Source: Otatea glauca
Taxonomy: Eukaryota; Streptophyta; Magnoliopsida; Poales; Poaceae
Reading direction: 5' to 3'
Length of the DNA: 64,000 nt
NCBI GenBank assembly: GCA_036346275.1
Contig: CM070730.1
Coordinates: 47,414,918 to 47,478,917 of the forward strand
This document shows positions 54,833 through 64,000 of this stretch, piece by piece. Every line of letters starts with the position of its first letter. Positions within the stretch are counted from its first letter, which is position 1. The notes beneath the pieces were generated by a model. It saw only the letters and a list, made by a program, of their open reading frames with translations. It searched no databases and was not told the origin of the DNA. The position numbers were made by a program, and so were the translations under genes.

Positions 54833-55326
54833 TGTGGAATATAAGAATCCGGGTACCCTCACGATCAGCACAGAGACGTCCGAGAGAGAGGCCCAGAAGA
54901 TATTCCCTGCGTCAGGCCCCACTGCCGTGCGCAAGGGGGTACATTCCATAGATACTTGAGCATAGGGAAGATGAAGATGTAAACTCTATCTTATTAGCCG
55001 ACTAGAATTTTGTAACCGATCAGAACTCTGTAAGCTACCCCACCCCCGCTATATAAGGGAGAGGACGGGCAGCTACAGAGGGGGCCAATCGTCCAAGCAT
55101 AGAGCAATCGAGCCATAGAGCATAGAACACCTCATATCGCCCAGAGCAAATAGCGCTTTGAGCGACCCCAGATCCAAGAGATCAGCATAATTCCAGCACA
55201 CAGGATTAGGGTATTACCTCCATTGCTGAGAGCTTGAACCTGTCTAAAATCCCTGTCTTGTGTGACCTTCGAGTTTGAGATCGAGCGCCTACCCCATAAT
55301 TTCATTGCCGACTACAAAAGTCGACA
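54833..55326 (+). repeat. Tat-2 3' LTR, 494 bp
   Basis: TGTGGAATATAAGAATCCGGG to ...aaaagtcgaca. The polypurine-like ctcgggggctac precedes it. TATA box at 55050-55056. Compared with the 5' LTR it lacks about 43 bp between gagcata and gggaagatg, apparently lost between two short ata repeats. Confidence 0.85.
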
Positions 55327-55597
55327 CGCCGCAATCCTCCTCGCATTCATACCATGTGGTTGCCTCGCCAGTTACTGCTGCTACCATGGCAAGATGCCAG
55401 GTTCACCTCCCCTCTGCCAAAACACTGCCGCGGCAATCTTTTCTCAGCAATTTCGCTGCCACGGCAATCATTGCCCAATCAATTCTCTGCCCTGCCAAGC
55501 AATGGAGTCATACCGCCACAACTTGCTCTTCCATTCACACCTTGTGCAAGCAGGCTGAGTTCATGCTGGGGCCGGGCTCATCTACGCCCCTTCCTGC

Positions 55598-55608
55598 CTA
55601 TAAAAGGC
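55598..55608 (+). promoter_or_regulatory. TATA box of the plus-strand Tekay-related LTR
   Basis: ctataaaaggc within tcctgcctataaaaggcacc, plus strand. It lies in the GC-richer part of the split LTR, downstream of the Tat-2 insertion, in the expected U3/R position. Confidence 0.55.
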
Positions 55609-56385
55609 ACCCGGGACATGACCTGAGATCACACCACTCTTGCATCCCCTCTCATGCCTCACCTCACTACCCATGCTTCAATTACCGCAAACATAAGCCC
55701 CAGGCCGAAACCCAATCAACCAAAAATAATCTAGCCATCTTCTGATTCAATTAGCATGAAGCATCACTAGGGCTATTAGATCATCTTCCCTAGTTCAATT
55801 CTAGCTCCACATAGGCATCACCATTTCTGCTTTGCCTGAGATCCCCATTGCTTCCCATTGCCGCCATTTACAGAAGAATACAAAAAAGGGGAAAAAACCT
55901 GAATTCAACTACCCAGTGATTTCCTTTCCAATTCAACCAGCGGAGAGCATCCTTAGGCATCACTAACTCCAGCGCAAGCTTCATTTTTAGTTCATCACGC
56001 CTGTAGCTCGCCACCACCGTCGTTTTTTCTCCATGGCCAGCCACCGTTGGCAGAACCCTTCGGTCATTTTCCGTCCAAGGTAGCTAAATTGGGTTATGTT
56101 CTGCTCATGGATGCTAACTCACTTGATATTGAAGTTCGTTTTTTACCAATTCGTCTTCCCCACTGATCTACCATTACCGACACCGTAGGTTCTTGGTGGG
56201 AGCACTGTTCTGGCCATGTCTAGTCACAACTGAAGCCACCCACCACTTCGTTTGGTCACTCTCTTGCTCATGGCATTGCCGGCCTACCAACACCGGCTTC
56301 ATCTCGCCGCCAGCGTCCGCCTGAGATTTCCTCTGTTCTGAGTGAGAGTGCAGCCAAACCTCAAAGATTTTGGTAAGTCGCTTTG

Positions 56386-56640
56386 TCACAAAAGTAGCTC
56401 CAGTCGAGTTGGTTAAAAGCTCTATGCTCAGGCCTGGGGTTTAGAGTTCGAATCCCAGGCCAACAGCGCATGTTGATTTTTCTTCCATTTTTGGTTACTC
56501 TTGCAGAACACGTAAAATAATTTAACCAGCGCTGTTGACACAAAAAGCTTGTAGCTCATTTGGTTAGTCTCTATTTCTCCAGACGTCTGGTCCTGTCTTC
56601 AAATCCCAGCAAACACATTTTATTTTCCTTCTATTCTTTT
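56386..56640 (+). mobile_element. Two tandem tRNA-like (SINE-type) units
   Basis: Unit 1: gtagctccagtcgagttggtt (56394 on, A-box-like) and agttcgaatccc (56445-56456, B box). Unit 2: gtagctcatttggttagtc (56551 on) and cttcaaatccc (56597-56607). The units are 157 bp apart and both are preceded by gacacaaaa/gtcacaaaa. Each ends in a T-rich tail. The A-to-B box spacing of 46-51 bases fits tRNA-derived pol III promoters. Neither folds obviously into a full cloverleaf, so I call SINE-type copies rather than tRNA genes. Confidence 0.5.
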
Positions 56641-58250
56641 TATTTACCCCTTTGTATATTTTGCTAGGAAGGTCCAAATAAGGTGAAATAAGTTTCTAAA
56701 TTTGTGTTAGATCATGAGGATTGAGATCATGCAATGAAATTCATATGTTTACTACAGATTAAATCATTTGGTTCAAAGTTTGTTTAAAGCTCCTTTTATG
56801 TACCATATAGCAACTATGCAAACTATAACTCCAAAAATCATGAAATAATTCCCGCATGATCCTGAGGTTATAAATGTTCTATTTTTGCAAAAAACATTTA
56901 GGATTGAACTCAGTTTGAATCAAAAAGTGAACATAGAAAGCCTCTCTTGCATAGAAAATCAAATAGTTAAAATATGGATCAAATGAACTCAAATTTTGGT
57001 AAAATCAGTTTGGTTACACTCCTGAAGTCTCTAGGAACATCTCAGATAAAAGCAAAATATCATGGAACCAACTTTAAAACACTCTTAGAACATTCCCTGC
57101 TAATGCAATAAAAATGGTTAAATAATCTTATAAGGTGCAGTCGTAAACTTAAAACGAAAATCGAACCTTTATCGTGTAGATTTCAGAAACGCTTAAGCCT
57201 TTCGGCAGTTTGTAAAACATCTCGTCTAAATACAAATTTTGTGAAGAACAGCCTAGAAATGATCTTTGGGATATGGACTACGATAATGTAGAAAAATATT
57301 CTTATTTCAACAAGCTATTCATCTGAATCCTGCTAATGCAATAACCTTAAGTGATAAGATCACCAGAAACATATTATATGAATAATTGAGTTTATGAAAC
57401 CTTTAAATAATGTTTACTTTTATTAGTCCAAATAATTTTAACATCTAGAACTCATAAAAGAAGAATAAATAATCTATAAAAGAATATGCATATGTTCCTT
57501 ATAGCAAGTTTTATTTGATTTTCTATCTGTCTTCTTTTTGCCCTTATTAAAGTTCGTTATTTGCTATCTTTCCGTTAAACGACGTGTAGAACCCGACATC
57601 ATTAATTCCATCATCGACAACATTGGCTTCGACTGCGATTCGTTGTAAACAACAATTAAGCAAGGCAAGCACCCCCTTTGATCATATCAATCCCAATATT
57701 TAATTTTCCTTTTGTTTATCAAATTGTTTGATGCATGCACTTATTTTCTGTAAATTTGCTATTTGGTGGTACAGGTAGATATACCTACTATCTCATGGAA
57801 CTTCCTTGATAAGTATGGACATGTGAACCTTGATAACCATAGAATAGGGCTAGACAATATATGATGTCAACATGGGTGTAAGCGATTACATATATCCATG
57901 CTTAGTCATGGTTTAGAACCAACGTTGTACATGATCAGATCAAAATTGTTTCTTGGGATTGAACATGTTGGTTATGACATGATGTTGGTTGTTGGTATTT
58001 TGATTAAAAACCCAAAATAAAAATATGGTTAAATGTAGGCAATTATTGGCAATAGCCAGTTGTGCAAGGGTTAGACTTGTACGTAGTGTAGGGAGAAGTA
58101 TTGCCTGTGTCGGATTAAGGACCGAAAGTAGTGTTGTATGATCCAAGAAAAATCCATACAACCACAAGTGTTGGTATAGGTCAACCTTAAACCAATTAAG
58201 TTATCTAGTTTAACTTTTCATTTACGGAAGGCGGGAGATTGCACATGCAT
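56641..58250 (+). other. Interior of the plus-strand Tekay-related LTR; no gene
   Basis: AT-rich LTR body with no frame of interest; phrases such as aactccaaaaatcatgaaat are typical of long LTRs. It continues into the U5-like part with visible similarity to T3/T4 at 58257-59247. Confidence 0.6.
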
Positions 58251-59247
58251 TCCTTTCTAGGTCTGCTTGTAGGGGTTTCTACTTACCAATGCAACAATGT
58301 ACGTCATGGTATGGGGAGTTCCATCATTTCTATGCTCTGAGTTCTTCTACCATAGTATGGGTTAACGTCCCGGGCTGGTGCAAAGTTAACCTAGGTAATG
58401 TAAAAGTTTTCGTCATGAACATTCTGGCCACATGCCGAAGGTGCGTGAAACATGCGGCAAAAAGAAAAGGTCATGACTTGTGGGTAAAGCTATACACTGC
58501 TGTAGAGTGTAAATCTAATTGATTTACCGTGCCCGCGGTTATGGGAAACTTGGTGAACTGGCACTAATTAAATGTTTTGTTATTTTCAAAATGGGATGAT
58601 TTCATCTGTTTTGCCTTGTTTTGGCAAAAGATTGTTGTTGTGCCACGGGTTGGCAGGAAATTGGACTTCTCGATGTTCACGTCATGGAGGACTGTGAGTT
58701 GTTACTTATGCTTCATATACTTGTTATTTCTATATCAGTCAATCTTGCTTTTACAAAATTCGTTTATAAATTACTACTTGATTTGCAAATTCAATTTCGC
58801 TTTATGCAAATTAATTGTAGAAGCCTCCTTTGACATAGCCTGCATTTTTGCATTTGCAAATACCACTTAAGTCTTGAGGAGTACGAAAGTACTCAACCTT
58901 GCTTAATCTATTACAGCATGGTGGAAAAGGTAGCGAGGCTTCGAAGAATATCTTTTGTCGCAGGTTGTGGGAATTTTCAATAAAGTGATCTTTCTAGGGA
59001 CTTATGCCTTGTCAGTTGCCTGAGGGATTGGATGGGCACACTACAAGACCTTACTTCTTCTGTTGCTATAATTATATACTCTAAGTTGTAAAATACAATG
59101 TACAAATAGCTTCCACTTTAATAATATCGTGTATGGTTGTGATTCCAATTGTTGCAAATGTGCGTAGTAGCTATTGATCATGGGACTAGTACTGAATGCA
59201 CATGAGATTTCCATTTTTGCATTTATATGAAAATGGGACTCGTTACA

Positions 59248-59871
59248 CTAACCATCTCTGATCTGATGTTCGAGAGTTGGCTTCACCTCCAAAGTAGCTA
59301 GAAAACCTTGTGGAACAACTTCTAGCTTCAACTTCTGAAATTCCTTGCGCACATAACTTCGATTGATCATTCAACACTAGCATATTAGCACTATGGCTCT
59401 TATGGCTCAAAGCATCAGCTACCACATTAGCCTTTCCAAGATGATAGTGGATTCCAATATTATAATCCTTTATCAGCTCCAACCATCTCCTCTGTCTCAT
59501 ATTGAGATCCGATTGTGTAAGGATATACTTTAGACTCTTGTGGTTTGTATATATCTCACATCCATTTCTAATGAGATAATGACTCCACAACTTCAAAGCA
59601 TACACTACGGCAGCTAATTCTAAATCATGTGTTGGGTAATTCTCTTCATGTGGCTTCAATTAACTTGATGCATATGCAACAACCTTGCCATTCTGCATCA
59701 ACACACATCCAAGACCTTGTCTGGAAGCATCACAGTAGATATCAAAATTGTTCTGAACATCTAGCAACACTAACGATGGTGTTGTCATCAGACGCTTCTT
59801 CAATTCCTGAATACTACTTTCACACTCTAGCGTCCATGCAAACTTCTTCTCCTTTTTCAACAACTACATAA
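59248..59871 (-). pseudogene. T4 RNase H and start of integrase linker
   Basis: Minus strand, two frames separated by a stop at 59660-59662. KKEKKFAWTLECESSIQELK, then FDIYCDASRQGLGCVLMQNG (catalytic Asp), ENYPTHDLELAAVVYALKLW, CEIYTNHKSLKYILTQSDLN and HYHLGKANVVADALS. The usual YTDHKSL has Asn for Asp, in the same residue that T3 has mutated to His. The linker LEVKPTLEHQIRDG breaks off at 59248, where the opposite-strand LTR begins, so integrase is lost. Confidence 0.8.
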
Positions 59872-60660
59872 GCGGTCTAGCAATTGTCGAGAATCCTTCG
59901 ATAAATCAGCGGTAATATCCCGCCATTCCCAAAAACTACGAATTTGGGTAACTAACTTCGGTTGTTCCCAATGCAGCACTGCTTCCAATTTGCTTGGGTC
60001 AACAGCTACTCCTTTAGCAGTCATCACATGTCCAAGGAACTCAACTTCTTTTTCCAAAGACCACACTTACTGAATTTGGCATATAGCTGTTGCTTTCCCA
60101 GCTTTTCAAAGACTAATCTCAACTTTTCTGCATGCTCTTCTTCTGACTTGGAGTAAACAAGGATGTCATAAATGAACACAACAACAAACTTGTCTAAATA
60201 TTCCATGAAAGCTTTATTCATCTTGTTCATGAAATATGTAGGAGCATTGGTCAATCCAAAGATATGATCAAAAACTCATAACGTCCATATTGCGTAGAGA
60301 ACGCAGTCTTAGGAACATCCTCCGCACGAATCTTCAATTGATGATAACCTGAGCTTCTCTTAACTGATCAAACAAATCATCGATCCTGGGAAACAGATAC
60401 TTATTCTTTATCGCCACCTCATTGAGTGCACGATAATCAATGCACATTCTTAAACTTCCATCTTTCTTTCTGACAAACAGAACGGGTGCTCCACATGGAG
60501 ATGAACTAGGTCTAATGAAACGTTTCTCTAAAAACTCCTCGATCTACTTTTTCATCTCTACTAACTCATCAATAGGCATCCAATACGATTTTTTCGCTAT
60601 TGGTGTGTACCAGGCACTAACTCAATAACAAACTTGATCTCTCGATTTGACTGCAAACCA
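59872..60660 (-). pseudogene. T4 reverse transcriptase
   Basis: The minus strand shows CIDYRALNEVAIKNKYLFPR and IDDLFDQL (about 60370-60450), then NAPTYFMNKMNKAFMEYLDK, FVVVFIYDILVYSKSEEEHA and LYAKFSKCGLWKK (60254-60030). The catalytic FIDD box reads FIYD, so the first catalytic Asp is Tyr. VEFLGHVMTAKGVAVDPSK and WEQPKLVTQIRSF follow in another frame (60066-59950). Frameshifts are present near 60270 and 60050. Confidence 0.8.
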
Positions 60661-61150
60661 GGTAGATCCTTAGGAAAAACATCCGGGTATTCTCTAACAA
60701 CTAGCACATCTTCTAAACTAGAAACCTACACACTATTTACCATCAACTGACCATCAGGAACCGCGGTTGCTTGAAATTCCACTTTCCCACCATCAGGGCT
60801 CTCAACTGACACAACTCTTCAACCACAATCCAAAAACAGCCTTATATTTGGATAACCAATCCATTCCAAGGGTAACATCTAAGGTCTGAGTATCTGATAT
60901 AATAAAGTTCGCTAGGAACTTTTCTCCATCCATGAGTAACTTAACTCCCAAACATCCCAGGTTAGATTGAGCAATACTAAGTATTTTTTGACAACGGCAA
61001 ATCTTTTGGCTGGCAAGCTTCATGCTGAATACTACTGAACTGACCATCATTGTACATGCATCATTTTCAAGTGAACCATCAATACAGGTGAATAATCAGA
61101 GAAACATAAAATCTTCCATTTATCAATAACACTTTCATTCCAAAACTTCA
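60661..61150 (-). pseudogene. T4 protease
   Basis: GEKFLANFIISDTQTLDVTL then GMDWLSKYKAVF at 60940-60850 on the minus strand is the second conserved retropepsin block of Tekay-type elements (LGMDWLxxxxAxIDC). The active-site DSGAT region expected near 61100-61200 is not readable in frame. T3 lacks this whole region. Confidence 0.65.
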
Positions 61151-61290
61151 CACACCAGCATATCTTCCATCCTTACTTTATTTCTTTAAATAAGTAAATC
61201 TTTACATGGAATTCGTCACTAATCACTTTTCTTTACAAGTAGTGTTATGAGATTGCATAGGGTAAAATCATCGTTCTAGACTGCCTTAAT

Positions 61291-62556
61291 TTAGTGTTGG
61301 CACTGGGTTTTGACAGGGGTGGAGTTGAGATTGAAGTGAACCGGCGTGATTGCATTCTTCTGAGGGCAGTTGTTGGCAAAATGTCTGGGCTTACGACAGG
61401 TATAGCAGATTTTAGGAGGCAAACTCCCTCTTTGATCATTGTTGTTCGAGGTAGTGTCTTTGTTCAAACACCTCTTCTTCAACTTATTCTCTAGGAAAAC
61501 GTCTCTTGCAACTTCACTACTCACTCTTGGCGTTATAAACTTGACTGAGGTGACTTTCGAAATGACCATGACTGCAGAAAATGTTTGCCTTCTCGGTGGG
61601 CATCGATTAGCATAATGGCCTTTCTTGCGACAGTTGTAGCACACACGTGTCCCTTGTTGTGCTTTGTTGAGCGTAATTGTATGCTCAATATTGTCTTCCT
61701 TGTGAATCGTAGTTTGTCATTTCATAGGGTATTCCCTAGCCTAATGACCTTCTTCATCACACAAGAAACATGCTGTTGGTGATGGCCACTTACCGCTTTC
61801 CTAATGAAGGCTGACAGGATCAAAGTGCTGCATCTTTAGCTCTTCAAACGACACCTCCTGTGCAGCTGGCGTTCCACATCCCTTAGCTAATTCTTGAGCA
61901 TAAGCAGCTCAGAGATTCTCTTATTGATGCTGAATTGTAGTGATAACTATCAGATCCAAAGGACATTGAGCTGGGTAATGATCTCGACCTTCACAAAGGT
62001 AACTTGTGATGTTGCTCATAGGATATTCTCCAAATGAGTGATTTCCTTCACAGCTGGAGCAATTTATTGCATGTTCGTCAGTAGTATGTCCTATTTCTCC
62101 ATAGCGAATGCATGCACGATCTTCTGACTTGTTTGGTTGACAATGTTTCAAAGAACAACGTCTAGTTATCAAACAAGGTGCAAGAGTGGAATTCTGATAT
62201 GAATCTGCCATGATCACACCATCCTCTAGCGGAGCAAAGAGATAACGAAAAACAGTAACAAACTTATTCCAGGAGATATTCTGGGGGGCCTCATGGACAT
62301 CACAATATTTCTTCCACCATTCAGTAGCAATTCCTTCCAATAAATAAGAAGTATACATGACCTTCTCATCACCTTTACACTGAGCAATGAGTAACTTCCT
62401 CTGAATGGTGTTGAGCCAATCATCTGCTACCAAAGGTGAAACATTTCCAAAAAATATCAGTGGACGAGTCCTTATGAATTCTGATAACCTTGAGTAAGAA
62501 CAGGGATCATTGATAATAGCCTGAGACAATTTATTGACATTAGCTTGATTGGTCAT
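61291..62556 (-). pseudogene. T4 gag with CCHC zinc knuckles
   Basis: Minus strand. The N-terminal frame (62556-61921) has RLSEFIRTRPLIFFGNVSPL, ATEWWKKYCDVHEAPQNISW and the Cys cluster CIRYGEIGHTTDEHAINC (one knuckle Cys is Tyr), SNITSYLCEGRDHYPAQCP. After several breaks the C-terminal frame (61644-61291) has knuckles CYNCRKKGHYANRCPPRRQ and CYTCRKPRHFANNCPQ. Colinear with T3 gag and useful as the undeleted reference. Confidence 0.8.
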
Positions 62557-63352
62557 ATATCTACATTTGTTTCATCATTACATGCATCAACTGAGTCTGA
62601 ATAGCAAAAAACACTCCAAAACTCTGCATATCCATATGTAGAGGCGATTAGGAAATGGATCCATCATTGAAATTCTCACTGGGTCAGTTATCGATTCTAC
62701 TGACTCCGTTGTTTCCACAAGTCTGAACCATCTGTTGATCACTTTACAAGGGTGAGGAAAGAGGGAAATAGTATAGGTAAAAAGCAAGGATCCTAATGCA
62801 GGGGAGATAGGTTTAACCCAACAACTTAAGCAATCAATGTTAATAACTTGGCATGGTTGCTTACATAAGCCTAACAGCTATGCAACACATACTGCACATT
62901 CAGCAATCATGAAAGAACCAATTCAACCTAAGCACAACAAACTACCACCTACATGGGCGACACTCCTATCTTAGCAAACATGACTCTCATACAAGAGTAT
63001 CAACCGGCTACTCGAAGCACTGAATCTTCTAGCTTCTGAAACACTTCATCGATCCATTCTTCCTTGAGCTCGATGATTCCTTTCTTCATGATCTTCAGGG
63101 TAGCAGGGGGCACTCAGTGCTTTCTCCTAAGGTGTGGTATATCGTTTTTTATTCAAGATAGCTCAGATAAGTTTTCAACTTGATCCAGCAAGGGATAGGG
63201 AAACAAATTTCAGTAAGAGGAAATAATAGAAGAATATGGTAAGTCAAGAACTTATCATTCTTCCCAGTTAAGTCTTAATTAAAAAATAATAATTTTGAAG
63301 GTCCTAAAGATACGACAAAAACTATCTATGATCAAGTCCTACAGTCAGTATG

Positions 63353-63363
63353 GCTTTGATACC
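63353..63363 (-). promoter_or_regulatory. T4 primer binding site (mutated)
   Basis: The minus strand reads TGGTATCAAAGCC, one base different from the initiator tRNA-Met site seen in T3 (TGGTATCAGAGCC). Confidence 0.75.
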
Positions 63364-63368
63364 ACCTC

Positions 63369-64000
63369 TGTTGGGACCCAAATATGCAAACCCGGACCCT
63401 CTATGTATATCGCACTAGTCCAGGATCACCTAGTGCACACAGGCTCAACATAGATGAATATCACAATTATACACAGTGGAAACATAATAAAAGACATTAT
63501 ATATTAAATATTAACATATTGACAGACCTTATGGTCGAACTTACATGGATATTAATTCCTCATAAGGCTAAACTGAGAATAGCAAATTAAACTGCAGCGG
63601 AATGAGAACGTAGATAAAATCCCTCAGTATATCACATGCAACTGACAAGGCTTGCACCCTAAACATTCGTTTCCTCCTGGTACTTCTCCTCCTTAACTGG
63701 TGTAGAGTTTTCCTCAACTAGTGATTTTGTTATTGGCAAGGGTTAGTACTTTAAGCACTCAACAAGTTGTGCACAGAATGCAATTCTAACAAAACTATAC
63801 GCAAGGCTTATTCCAATGGAATGGCTAACATGATTATTTTGCAAATAAGCAGCATTTGCAAATGAATACAATAAGTAGATTGAAAGACAGTAAAACTAAT
63901 AACATTAAACAATAACTTTCATCATTTTGCAAGTAAACATGGCATCCAACCCTAAGTCAAGTTCCAAACCTTCCAATGGCAACCTGCCATCCCAACCAAG
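63369..64000 (-). repeat. T4 right (5') LTR, continues past the window
   Basis: Plus strand starts TGTTGGGACCCAAATATGC after the primer site. It matches 41257-41895 closely. The rest of the LTR lies outside the window. Confidence 0.85.

Larger units (their letters stand above)
43952..55326 (+). mobile_element. Tat-2: complete 11.4 kb Tat-lineage element, target duplication CGCCG
   Basis: LTRs 43952-44482 and 54833-55326 start TGTGGAATATAAGAA. The flanks 43947-43951 and 55327-55331 are both cgccg. The interior has plus-strand gag-pol (44890-50222), a convergent minus-strand Transposase_28-like gene (50472-53240), a tandem array (53576-53900), a further small minus-strand frame (54094-54372) and a polypurine tract (ctcgggggctac) before the 3' LTR. 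The element is inserted in the plus-strand Tekay-related LTR. It has several stop codons and frameshifts but a complete layout. Confidence 0.9.
43363..59247 (+). mobile_element. Plus-strand Tekay-related LTR (solo or truncated), split by Tat-2
   Basis: Segments 43363-43951 and 55332-59247 form about 4.5 kb of LTR. The last kilobase, read on the plus strand, matches the T3/T4 LTRs read on the minus strand: gagtacgaaagtactcaacc at 58879, ccttgtcagttgcctg at 59008, and tgtgggtaaagctatacactg at 58479. So its orientation is opposite to T3 and T4. A plus-strand TATA box is at 55598-55608. It ends ...gactcgttaca at 59247, right next to T4 pol. No primer site or polypurine tract adjoins it, so it is a solo or truncated LTR. 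The left end is not a clear TG. Confidence 0.65.
41257..64000 (-). mobile_element. T4: second Tekay-like element, minus strand, split by nested insertions
   Basis: The left LTR part is 41257-43362; the internal region 59248-63368 and the right LTR (63369 to beyond the window) lie on the other side of a 15.9 kb insertion. The left and right LTR starts match closely over more than 600 bp (for example caagtcaagttccaaacc in both), which ties the parts together. The rest of the left LTR, the polypurine tract and the integrase are missing at the insertion site. Gag, protease, RT and RNase H remain as pseudogenes. Confidence 0.75.

Noticed and set aside
56394..56460. Possible tRNA gene with A and B boxes
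   Set aside because: No complete cloverleaf or acceptor stem could be drawn, and a second diverged unit follows in tandem; SINE-type is the better reading.

Overview
The window looks like heterochromatic intergenic DNA from a grass (Poaceae) nuclear genome. The gag and pol sequences, the LTR types, the initiator-tRNA-Met primer sites and an NBS-LRR-type leucine-rich-repeat fragment all fit a monocot. I see no intact host gene. Almost all of the sequence is nested LTR retrotransposons.

Layout, left to right. (1) 1-9638: 3' part of a Tat-lineage Ty3/gypsy element on the + strand: degenerate pol, a convergent antisense accessory gene (Transposase_28-like), and a 3' LTR. It is inserted in a minus-strand gypsy element (9639-10608, continuing at 14358-17288). 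(2) 10609-10708 is a 100-N assembly gap. The 4.6 kb on its right (10709-15348) repeats the 4.6 kb on its left (5969-10608), and both copies stop exactly at the gap. I read this as two contig ends that overlap but were never merged, so Tat-1's right half is shown twice. (3) 17289-29609: minus-strand chromovirus (Tekay/Del-like) with a partly duplicated left LTR, a long intact RT-RNase H-integrase frame, an internal deletion and a decayed chromodomain. (4) 29610-31865: copia LTR remnants, a leucine-rich-repeat gene fragment and a 1.25 kb non-autonomous LTR element inside that fragment. (5) 31866-38410: complete minus-strand Ty1/copia element with 217/222 bp LTRs and a perfect GTTTC target duplication. 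(6) 38416-41256: non-coding DNA with a tandem array of about 158 bp and a SINE-like element. (7) 41257-64000: a second Tekay-like minus-strand element whose left LTR and internal region lie about 16 kb apart. Between them is a plus-strand LTR of a related family, and inside that a complete 11.4 kb Tat element (43952-55326, target duplication CGCCG) with gag, pol, tandem repeats and an antisense Transposase_28-like gene.

The strongest observations are: the unmerged contig overlap, with discrepancies that cluster at CAG/CTG trinucleotides and suggest base-calling error at methylated CHG sites; the antisense gene present in both Tat elements with tandem repeats upstream of it; the resistance-gene fragment hit by two separate elements; and a microhomology deletion that joins a gag zinc knuckle to the RT domain. 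I found no intact new enzymatic system.
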